In this document: positions 1 through 6,700 of the stretch, one piece after another
How the letters are laid out: the number at the start of each line of letters is the position of its first letter
Numbering within the stretch: position 1 is the first letter of the stretch
From: Bacillota bacterium
GTDB lineage: Bacteria > Bacillota > Sulfobacillia > RBS10-35 > JAJYVN01
Assembly (NCBI GenBank): GCA_021791995.1
Contig: JAJYVN010000139.1
Coordinates: 1-7,639, forward strand
DNA: 7,639 nucleotides
Reading direction: 5' to 3'
Made by a program: the position numbers and the translations under genes
Notes under the pieces: generated by a model
What the model saw: only the letters and a program-made list of their open reading frames with translations
Databases searched by the model: none
Told to the model about the DNA's origin: nothing

Positions 1-336
1 GAGAGGGAACCATGGGCAACCGGCGCAAGCCGGATTGGGGCGGCACGAACAACGGTTGTCGCGGTTTGTCAGGCAAATCGGGCAGCAGTTGACACCGCGT
101 TTGCGGTTGCGGCCATTGGTACCAATGATGCGGTGATCGCGCCCGCCTCCGATTGCTCGAGCGATGTTTGCACAACCTTTGGCGCCAATGTGTACTTCAT
201 CAGCGGCGAAAAGGGCGCTGTCGTTTCGAGCAGCAACGGTAATCTCGGGTACAGCGGTCTTGTGGTGGGCGACGAGGTCGCACTGTATAGCACCGGCAAC
301 GGGACGTACTCCGTGGTCAAGGATCTCAAGCGGTAA
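1..336 (+). CDS. C-terminal part of an unidentified protein, possibly pilin-like (5' end outside window)
   Basis: The frame is open from the first base and ends in TAA at 334-336, giving at least 112 residues, so the true start is probably upstream of the window. I do not recognise the family with confidence. Residues 13-38 are Ala-rich and probably helical, with a VCQANRAAVDTAF stretch. This recalls the helix seen just before the globular part of some type IV pilins and pseudopilins. It is followed by a DCSSDVC pair of cysteines (residues 52 and 57), which could form a disulfide, and then by short Gly/Ser/Val-rich segments that look like beta-strands (FGANVYFISGEKGAVV, then GLVVGDEVALYST). 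That would suit an exported or surface protein, but no signal sequence is visible because the N-terminus is missing. Codon third positions are less GC-biased than in the RNase and polymerase genes. A hairpin follows 18 bases after the stop, which supports this being a real gene end. The pilin idea is inference only. Confidence 0.5.
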   Translation, partial: EREPWATGASRIGAARTTVVAVCQANRAAVDTAFAVAAIGTNDAVIAPASDCSSDVCTTFGANVYFISGEKGAVVSSSNGNLGYSGLVVGDEVALYSTGNGTYSVVKDLKR

Positions 337-354
337 GGCGCAGCGGTTACGCTT

Positions 355-400
355 CACAGGCCGCAGGGCATCCTCGAAGGGGGACGCCCTGCGGCCTGTG
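355..400. terminator. Strong hairpin between converging genes, likely bidirectional terminator
   Basis: A perfect 15-base inverted repeat has arms at 355-369 (CACAGGCCGCAGGGC) and 386-400 (GCCCTGCGGCCTGTG), with a 16-base loop. It sits 18 bases after the stop of the upstream + strand gene and about 90 bases after the stop of the - strand Fic gene, exactly where a shared terminator is expected. Neither strand has a T-tract after the stem, so it is not a textbook intrinsic terminator. It may act as a T-less terminator or as a 3'-end stabilising structure. The remaining bases up to 487 hold only a 10-base palindrome (431-440) and no gene I can support. Confidence 0.6.
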
Positions 401-487
401 TGTCCGACACGGACGATGGAAGGATCGGATCGGGCGCCCGGGCCTCCGGTCTCTTTCGTTGGGTCCGCACTGGATGGCAGAACGCGA

Positions 488-1486
488 TCATAGGTGGCCT
501 GGGATGAACGGCCGGAGAAGGCCAACATTGGCCTGAACATCGCCCTTGGCGTTGCTTTGGATCAGGTTTTGCTGGATCAGCGCGTTCAAGTCGCGCGAAA
601 GAGTCCTTCTCGTTCGACTGGCGTAGAGTTTGGCTAGCTGTGGGGTGAGGTCGGTTATTTCGGAGCGACGCGTGAACCCTTCGCGTTGCGCCAGTGCCAC
701 CAGCAAGGCATGGCGTCGTTCTGCGCCCTCCTTCGACTGTATTATCATCCACTCTAGTGTAACAGTCTCCCAGACGATGCGGATCTGTTGTTCCTGAATC
801 ATGGCGATCTGTTCCTGGAGTTGGTCGGCAAGCCCGCGAGTCGCATACGCGAGGAAGGGGATGATGTGTCCTCCGCTCGTACTCGTGCGGTCGAGTTGGC
901 GGTAGTACTCCGCTCGGCTGGCGTTGTAGTGGTTACTCAGGAGTTGCGCCGTGAGCGTGGGAAATCGCGATCGGAGGAGTGTGAACACCTCCATCAACCG
1001 AGCGGTTCGGCCGTTCTCGTCGCCGAACGGGTGGATCCATGCGAGATACAGGTGTGCCACCGTAGCCTTAAGGATGGCAAAAGCGGTGGCGAATTCTTGT
1101 TTCGGCGGTTCGAAGTCGGGGCCGTCCAACCGGGAGCAGAGGCATTGTACCGGTGGAGATACCAAATGCGCAGGGACAGCGCGGTAGTTTGCGACCATGA
1201 CCTGGTGCTTGCGGAATACTCCGCGCTCCGCACCTTCTGCCGAGGGGACGTCGCCCTGGAGAATCTGACGGTTCCATTCGCAGATGAGCTCGGCAGACAG
1301 CGGGCGCGGTTCCTCTTCGCGCAGCTGGTTTGCTATCGCATTACACGCGTTGATGACGTTCTGGACCTCCGTGGCCAGGTATTCTCGGGACGGAGGTAGG
1401 TGCAGCCGACCCGGCACCTGGGCCTGAACTTGCTCTTGTGTCAGGGTGTTGCCCTCAATCGCCGTCGTCGCCTGTGCACCCCCCAT
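488..1486 (-). CDS. Fic-domain protein (probable AMP-transferase) with C-terminal winged-helix
   Basis: Fic enzymes usually transfer AMP from ATP to a hydroxyl side chain of a target protein. Numbered from ATG 1486 (332 residues), the catalytic loop is HPFGDENGRTAR at 152-163: H152 is the catalytic base, D156 the metal ligand, and R160 and R163 the phosphate-binding arginines. The usual Gly/Ala after the acidic residue is Glu (E157). An inhibitory anti-Fic motif, (S/T)xxxE(G/N), is visible as TTAIEG at 7-12, which marks a class II Fic whose E11 should contact R163. A target-docking flap (FRKHQVMV, then AVPAHLVSPP) lies at about 91-112. Residues about 252-310, with RRTLSRDLNALIQQNLI, look like a winged helix, so DNA binding or autoregulation is possible. 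ATG 1486 has GGAG eight bases upstream. However, the motif is then very near the N-terminus, and an in-frame TTG at 1576 (362 residues) would add a helix (LHYRLRDGASAM) that family members seem to have. The gene is divergent from the RNase E/G gene and not part of its operon. No toxin-antitoxin partner is adjacent. Confidence 0.88.
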   Translation of the reverse strand: MGGAQATTAIEGNTLTQEQVQAQVPGRLHLPPSREYLATEVQNVINACNAIANQLREEEPRPLSAELICEWNRQILQGDVPSAEGAERGVFRKHQVMVANYRAVPAHLVSPPVQCLCSRLDGPDFEPPKQEFATAFAILKATVAHLYLAWIHPFGDENGRTARLMEVFTLLRSRFPTLTAQLLSNHYNASRAEYYRQLDRTSTSGGHIIPFLAYATRGLADQLQEQIAMIQEQQIRIVWETVTLEWMIIQSKEGAERRHALLVALAQREGFTRRSEITDLTPQLAKLYASRTRRTLSRDLNALIQQNLIQSNAKGDVQANVGLLRPFIPGHL

Positions 1487-1494
1487 GGCGGAGG

Positions 1495-1498
1495 CTCC
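1495..1498 (-). promoter_or_regulatory. Ribosome binding site favouring the ATG 1486 start of the Fic gene
   Basis: On the - strand the bases GGAG lie eight bases before ATG 1486, a good Shine-Dalgarno spacing. The competing TTG at 1576 has no comparable purine-rich stretch before it. This favours the shorter form, although protein-level resemblance favours some extra N-terminal residues. Confidence 0.5.
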
Positions 1499-1509
1499 GT
1501 CCCGAAGCC

Positions 1510-1515
1510 TATAAT
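1510..1515 (+). promoter_or_regulatory. Consensus -10 box, candidate RNase E/G promoter
   Basis: A perfect TATAAT lies 40-45 bases before the chosen TTG 1555 start of the RNase gene, so transcription would begin near 1522 and leave a leader of about 30 bases. I see no convincing -35 element 16-19 bases upstream and no extended -10 TG. It must therefore be weak, activator-dependent or a chance match. The same bases read ATTATA on the - strand and lie just outside the Fic gene if that gene starts at ATG 1486. Confidence 0.3.
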
Positions 1516-1554
1516 GAAGGGCATCAATCGGGCCGAAGGGTGGGGCGCAGCGGA

Positions 1555-3333
1555 TTGAATGAAGAGCAACCGGCAATTGGCACTGAGCGCCCAGCGCGCC
1601 GTTCTCGGCGGCGCCGGGGTCACGCTGCCCATACGGAGGCGTCGGCCAACCCTACCAAAGAAATCCTTGTGAGCTTCGAGGACTTCGACCCGGTGGTCGC
1701 GGTGGTGGAGAACGGGCGGCTGGTGGAGCTGGATTTGGACCCTCCTTCGAGTCGCCGGCTGGTGGGGAATATCTACAAAGGAAAGGTTCAAAACGTGCTT
1801 CCCGGCATGCAGGCTGCCTTTGTGGATATCGGACTGGAACGGAACGCGTTCCTCTTTGTGGCGGACGCCCGGCCGCTCCTCCCGGGAGGAGTGGCGCCCA
1901 CGCGCTTGGGCATCCAGGACGTCGTGCGCGCAGGCGAGGAGATTCTTGTGCAGATCGCCAAGGAGCCAAGCGGGAGTAAGGGGGCGCGGATCACCCGGCA
2001 TGTTTCGATTCCGGGACGGTACCTCGTGGTGGTACCAGGGGCTGACCACGTCGGGATCTCGCGCCGTGTGGGGGATGATGCCGAACGGAGCCGCCTCCGG
2101 GCAATAGCGGAAGGACTGCGGGGGGACGGACCGTTTGGTCTGATTGTGCGTACAGCGGCTGCCGAGCGAACAGCAGAGGATCTCGAAGGAGACTGGGAAC
2201 AGCTGCTTGCGACGTGGCGAGCGATTGAGGAAGACGCCCAAAGAGCCAAGGCGCCAGCTATCCTGTATCAAGAACTGGACGTCGTGCAGCGCATGGCACG
2301 AGACCTGTTGAACGGGGACGTTCAGCGCATCGTGGTTGATCACCGCGACGGCTTGATCCGCGTGGCTGACGTTGTCCGCCGCGTGGCACCGCACTATGCC
2401 GAACGGCTCGAATTGGTGGTGCCGAGCGATGGGGAGTCCCTGTTCGCAGCTCAAGGCATTGAGGCTCAGAGTGAGCGTGCGTTGGCGCGCAAGGTGCCTC
2501 TGCCGAGCGGTGGGTCGCTCGTCATTGATCAGACAGAGGCCCTGACGGTGATTGACGTGAACACAGGGCATTTCGTAGGGCAGAACTCGGTCGACGAGAC
2601 CTTCCTGCAGACCAATCTGGAGGCGACGGAGGAGATCGCCCGCCAGATCCGTCTACGCGATATTGGCGGCATCATTGTGATCGACTTTATCGATATGGAC
2701 GTACCGGCCCATCGCAAGCAGCTGCTTGCGGCCTTGGAGCAAGCCTGCCGTCCGGATCACAGTAAGCCGGAGATTCTGGGGCTCACCTCGCTCGGCTTGG
2801 TGGAGATGACACGGAAGAAGGCAAGGCAGGGTCTACGCGAGATCCTCACGAAGCCGTGCCCCACGTGTGACGGGTGCGGTCGGATAGCTGCCGAGGGGGT
2901 CCTGGCGCACCGGGCTCGGCAGTTGATCCGGAGCGCTTTGCGCCACTCCAATGCGGAGGCTGTTCTGGTGGAGGTCCACCCGGATGTGGCCGCCCTCCTG
3001 ATCGGAGGGAGCGGCGCCGCCGTGCGCCAGATGGAGGAGGAGACCGGGCGGAGCATCTTCATTCGCGGCAGCTCCGAGTGTCGGTCCGATGAGGTGCGCA
3101 TTCGTTCCCAGGGCGACCGGACCGCGGTGGAGGCCGAATCACGCCCGGTTCGGGAGGGGCAACGTCTGGAGTTGCGTGTTGAACGGGCGCACGCTTCTGG
3201 TCACGGCCACGGCATCGCGAAGCTGGATGGCTACGTCATTGACATTGGCGGCGGCGCCGCACATGTCGGTGAGGTCGTCATGGTCGAGGTCATTCGAGCC
3301 TTCCGCACCTACGCGAAGGCGAAAATGGTTTAG
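1555..3333 (+). CDS. Ribonuclease E/G family endoribonuclease with C-terminal TRAM domain
   Basis: This is a cytoplasmic single-strand endoribonuclease that would act in rRNA maturation and mRNA decay, preferring 5'-monophosphate ends. Numbered from TTG 1555 (592 residues): an Arg-rich stretch at 12-21; the family's first strand KEILVSF at 35-41; an S1 RNA-binding domain at about 68-150 (RLVGNIYKGKVQNVLPGMQAAFVDIG); the 5'-end sensor RTA at 199-201, matching E. coli R169/T170; the DNase I-like catalytic core with D334 in TVIDVNTG and D377 in VIDFIDM, spaced 43 apart like the Mg ligands D303 and D346 of E. coli RNase E; and the zinc-link CPTC at 435-438 used for dimerisation. The RNase G-type region with EVHPDVAALL and FIRG is at 472-504. 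Residues about 534-592 form a TRAM-like RNA-binding domain. The long E. coli RNase E degradosome scaffold is absent, so it is nearer RNase G in plan. No ATG precedes the conserved core in this frame. GTG 1438, GTG 1540 and GTG 1669 are other possible starts, but GTG 1669 would cut the first strand. GGGTGGGG lies about nine bases before TTG 1555. Confidence 0.95.
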   Translation: MNEEQPAIGTERPARRSRRRRGHAAHTEASANPTKEILVSFEDFDPVVAVVENGRLVELDLDPPSSRRLVGNIYKGKVQNVLPGMQAAFVDIGLERNAFLFVADARPLLPGGVAPTRLGIQDVVRAGEEILVQIAKEPSGSKGARITRHVSIPGRYLVVVPGADHVGISRRVGDDAERSRLRAIAEGLRGDGPFGLIVRTAAAERTAEDLEGDWEQLLATWRAIEEDAQRAKAPAILYQELDVVQRMARDLLNGDVQRIVVDHRDGLIRVADVVRRVAPHYAERLELVVPSDGESLFAAQGIEAQSERALARKVPLPSGGSLVIDQTEALTVIDVNTGHFVGQNSVDETFLQTNLEATEEIARQIRLRDIGGIIVIDFIDMDVPAHRKQLLAALEQACRPDHSKPEILGLTSLGLVEMTRKKARQGLREILTKPCPTCDGCGRIAAEGVLAHRARQLIRSALRHSNAEAVLVEVHPDVAALLIGGSGAAVRQMEEETGRSIFIRGSSECRSDEVRIRSQGDRTAVEAESRPVREGQRLELRVERAHASGHGHGIAKLDGYVIDIGGGAAHVGEVVMVEVIRAFRTYAKAKMV

Positions 3334-3532
3334 ACGGCAACGGCTTCCCGCTCGGGGATGTCCCAATTCGGCGACCACTGGGTGCAAGGCTGCACTCTAA
3401 TGCCGCGCGTTACACCCTGGGGATTCGCAGGCCCCGCACTGTCTTGGCGTATTCTGACCTCGCGATCCGCAGGGCTGGTCCTGGGATCTTTCGAACCACG
3501 TACGTGTTGGTGCGGAGTGCACTTGCTTTTGG
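3334..3532. other. Gene-free spacer between the RNase gene and the rpoB promoter
   Basis: About 200 bases show no gene I can support. A small hairpin (GTGCA at 3382-3386, TGCAC at 3391-3395, extendable with a wobble pair to 3380 and 3397) lies about 50 bases after the RNase stop. It lacks a T-tract, so it is a poor terminator and read-through into rpoB is possible. A 10-base palindrome CACGTACGTG at 3497-3506 lies 26 bases before the candidate -35. Open frames in this stretch have no recognisable protein features. Confidence 0.5.
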
Positions 3533-3561
3533 TTGACTCGTCGATGGCGAAGGCGTACCAT
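3533..3561 (+). promoter_or_regulatory. Candidate sigma-70-type promoter for rpoBC
   Basis: TTGACT (3533-3538, five of six consensus bases) is followed after exactly 17 bases by TACCAT (3556-3561, four of six, keeping the key first, second and last positions). Transcription would start near 3568, giving a leader of about 175 bases before the rpoB ATG at 3746. It is the best-spaced promoter-like pair I found in the spacer. That it drives rpoB and rpoC is inferred from position. Confidence 0.5.
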
Positions 3562-3683
3562 TCGAAGTTGCCCGTTGGGTAAGGGGTAAAACCAACCCTT
3601 GGGGCCTGTTTTGCGGTGTTCCCTGCCCCTGACAACAGCGTAGCCCCTTTATGCTGATGGTGGTTCTCGATGGATGATTCGTT

Positions 3684-3727
3684 CCCTGCCCGTGGCGGAA
3701 TCCGTTTTTGTTGGCAGGGGCTCTTTT
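3684..3727 (+). promoter_or_regulatory. Terminator-like hairpin in the rpoB leader, possible attenuator
   Basis: CCCTGCC (3684-3690) can pair with GGCAGGG (3713-3719) across a 22-base loop, and GCTCTTTT follows at once (3720-3727). This resembles a weak intrinsic terminator ending about 18 bases before the rpoB start. A second CCCTGCC copy at 3621-3627, inside the 11-base direct repeat GTTCCCTGCCC (3618-3628 and 3681-3691), could pair with the same GGCAGGG and prevent the hairpin. Whether this regulates rpoBC is inference. The loop is long and the stem short. Confidence 0.35.
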
Positions 3728-3733
3728 CGATAC

Positions 3734-3743
3734 GAAGAAGGGG
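3734..3743 (+). promoter_or_regulatory. Ribosome binding site deciding the rpoB start
   Basis: The purine run GAAGAAGGGG ends two bases before ATG 3746, with GAAGAAG about five bases away. The in-frame ATG at 3674 has only a loose GGTGG stretch before it. The start at 3746 also gives an N-terminus of the length seen in Bacillus RpoB. An in-frame GTG at 3743 directly abuts the ATG and is an equally close alternative. Confidence 0.6.
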
Positions 3744-3745
3744 TG

Positions 3746-6700
3746 ATGGGACACTTGGCGGCCACGGCGGCAATTGCGCGGCGGCAGCGATTGACCTTTT
3801 CTCGCATCAAGGAGGTTCTGGACATCCCGGATCTCATTGAGGTCCAGCGGAATTCGTACCGGTGGTTTCTGCGAGAAGGTTTGGATGAACTCTTCGCGGA
3901 CATCAATCCCATCAAGGATTTCACGGGCAATCTCGTTCTGGAATTTGTCGACCATGCCCTTGGCGAGCCGAAGTATGGCGTGCAGGAGTGCAAGGAGCGC
4001 GACGTGACATTCGCTGCCCCGCTCCGCGTGCGGGTGCGGCTCATCAACCAGGAGACGGGTGAGGTCAAGGAGCAGGAGGTCTACATGGGAGACTTCCCGC
4101 TGATGACGGAGACAGGGACGTTCATCATCAATGGAGCGGAACGCGTCGTCGTCAGCCAATTGGTACGATCCCCCGGCGTATCCTTCAGCACCCATTTGGA
4201 TGTGTCGGGCGCTCGGTTGTATACCGCGACCGTTATCCCCAACCGAGGGGCGTGGCTGGAATTCGAATCGGATAGTAACGGTATTCTCTACGTGCGTGTG
4301 GACCGGACGCGCAAGCTTCCGGTTACGGTCTTTCTGCGGGCACTTGGGCTCATCAGCGACGGGGAGATCTTTGCCGCGATCGGCGATACCGAAAACGTTC
4401 GGGCGACGCTCGAAAAGGATGGTACCGAAACGAGCGGCCAGGCGCTGCTTGAGATCTATAAGCGCCTGCGTCCTGGCGAGCCGTCCACAGAGGAGGGGGC
4501 ACGCCAGCACCTGCACAACCTCTTCTTCGATCCGAGACGTTATGACCTGGCATCGGTTGGACGGTACAAGCTTAATAAGAAGCTCAATCTGCGGCATCGG
4601 TTGATCGGCACCACGCCCGTGGAGGACATCCGGGATTCAGCAGGCGCGGTGCTTGCCCCCGCTGAGGTGCGAATCACGCGCCCCGTGGCGGATCGCATTA
4701 CGCGTGCTGGTGTGGAGACCGTGCGTGTGCGGACAGCCGAAGGGGTAGAGGTGTTTCTGCGCGGCAATGAGCAGCCGGCGATGGATCAGCGTGTGCTGAC
4801 GCACTCGGACATTCTCGCCATCATCAACTACTTGGTCACCCTCTTTCAGGGAGTGGGTCACACCGACGACATCGACCACCTGGGCAACCGCCGCCTTCGC
4901 AGCGTTGGTGAGCTCTTGCAGAATCAGTTCCGGGTGGGGCTCTCCCGAATGGAGCGGGTTGTTCGCGAGCGGATGACCATCCAGGATTCCGATGCCATCA
5001 CGCCGCAGGCGCTTGTCAACATCCGTCCGGTTTCTGCGGCGATTAAGGAGTTTTTTGGCAGCAGCCAATTGAGCCAATTCATGGACCAGACCAATCCGCT
5101 CGCGGAGTTGACGCACAAGCGGCGCCTCTCGGCCCTGGGGCCAGGGGGGCTGTCGCGCGACCGCGCTGGATTTGATGTGCGAGATGTCCACTACAGTCAC
5201 TACGGGCGGATGTGTCCGATCGAAACGCCGGAAGGACCCAACATTGGCCTCATCGGCGCAATGTCCACGTACGCTCGCGTCAACGAGTATGGGTTCATCG
5301 AGACCCCCTATCGCCGGGTGGATGAGGGCGTGGTCACCAGCGACATTGTGTTTTTGACTGCGGACGAGGAGGATGAGGCTGTCATCGCCCAGGCCAACGC
5401 GCAAATTGCCGAGGACTCTGGGCGTTTCGTTGAGCCGCAGGTGCTCTGTCGATACAAGCATGAGTTTCGCGCGGCACGTCCCGAAGAAGTGGATTACATG
5501 GACGTGTCTCCGAAGCAGGTGGTTTCGGTCGCAACGGCTTTGATTCCGTTTCTTGAAAACGATGACCCAAGCCGCGCGTTGATGGGTGCCAACATGCAGC
5601 GCCAGGCTGTTCCGCTATTGCAGTCGACGGCACCCTTGGTCGGAACGGGGATCGAGTTCAAGGCGGCGGTGGACTCGGGCGTCGTTGTCGTCTCGCGTAA
5701 GGCGGGTGTTGTGGAACGGGTGGATGCCCGGGAGATTACCGTATTGGGCGACGACGGCGTGATGGACGCCTATCCCTTGATGAAGTTTGCGCGTAGTAAC
5801 CAGGGTACGTGCTTCAACCAGCGCCCCATTGTGGTGCGTGGTCAGCGAGTGGCCGCGGGAGAGGTCATGGCGGATGGCCCGTGCACGGATCAGGGCGAGT
5901 TGGCCCTTGGCAAAAACGTGCTCGTCGCCTTCATGCCATGGGAGGGCTACAACTACGAGGACGCGATCCTGGTCAGTGAGACCGTGGTCCAGGAAGACGT
6001 ATACACGTCCATTCACATTGAGGAGCACGAATGCGAGGCCCGCGACACGAAATTGGGTCCCGAGGAGATCACGCGCGACATCCCGAATGTCGGCGACGAT
6101 GCGCTGAAGGACCTCGATGAGCGCGGCATCATCCGCATTGGTGCGGAGGTGCAGCACGGGGACATTCTGGTCGGCAAGGTTACCCCCAAGGGCGAAACAG
6201 AGCTCACGGCCGAGGAGCGACTTTTGCGTGCGATCTTCGGGGAAAAGGCCCGTGAGGTTCGCGACACCTCGCTGCGCGTCCCCAACGGGGAGTCCGGGAT
6301 CGTTGTGGACGTAAAGGTGTTTCGCCGCGCCGTGGGGGATGAACTATCGCCGGGTGTCAATGAGTTGATTCGCGTCTATATCGCGCAAAAGCGAAAGATT
6401 TCCGAGGGCGACAAGATGGCCGGGCGGCACGGCAACAAGGGTGTGGTGGCCCGAATCCTACCGATCGAAGATATGCCCTTCCTTCCGGACGGTACGCCCG
6501 TGGAGCTCGTGTTAAATCCTCTGGGGGTTCCATCCCGCATGAACATCGGTCAGGTGATGGAGACCCACTTGGGCCGTGCCGCCAATGCCCTCGGCATTCA
6601 CATCGCATCACCCGTCTTCGACGGTGCGGTCGAGAGCGGTATTCGCGACATGCTCCGTAAGGCGGGCGTTGAGGAGGATGGCAAGACCGCTCTCTACGAT

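Noticed and set aside
431..440. 10-base palindrome CGGGCGCCCG in the spacer after the Fic gene
   Set aside because: It is a GC-rich chance palindrome with no loop and no T-tract.
788..1399. 203-codon open frame on the + strand inside the Fic gene
   Set aside because: The - strand frame holds an unmistakable Fic motif, flap and winged helix; this is its antisense shadow.
1514..1557. ATG at 1514 just after TATAAT as a start for the RNase gene
   Set aside because: It is in another frame and meets a stop within about 15 codons.
1441..2571. Long open frame on the - strand inside the RNase gene
   Set aside because: It lies opposite a gene with a clear conserved product; its His/Arg/Pro-rich translation has no family features and is explained by GC-rich codon bias.
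3497..3506. 10-base palindrome CACGTACGTG upstream of the rpoB promoter as an operator
   Set aside because: Several palindromes of this length are expected by chance in a window this size, and there is no second copy.
3485..3507. T-loop-like TTCGAAC suggesting a tRNA
   Set aside because: The flanking bases do not form a T-stem and no acceptor or anticodon arm can be built around it.
3358..3582. Possible 74-residue small protein between the RNase gene and rpoB
   Set aside because: It has no family resemblance, its only purine run abuts the ATG with no spacing, and the candidate rpoB promoter lies inside it.
3674..3745. Upstream ATG giving RpoB 24 extra residues
   Set aside because: The extra residues do not resemble RpoB, the ribosome binding site is weak, and the attenuator-like hairpin falls inside; ATG 3746 fits family length.
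3410..4597. 395-codon open frame on the - strand across the leader and the start of rpoB
   Set aside because: It is antisense to the conserved rpoB and has no recognisable domain; it is a codon-bias shadow.
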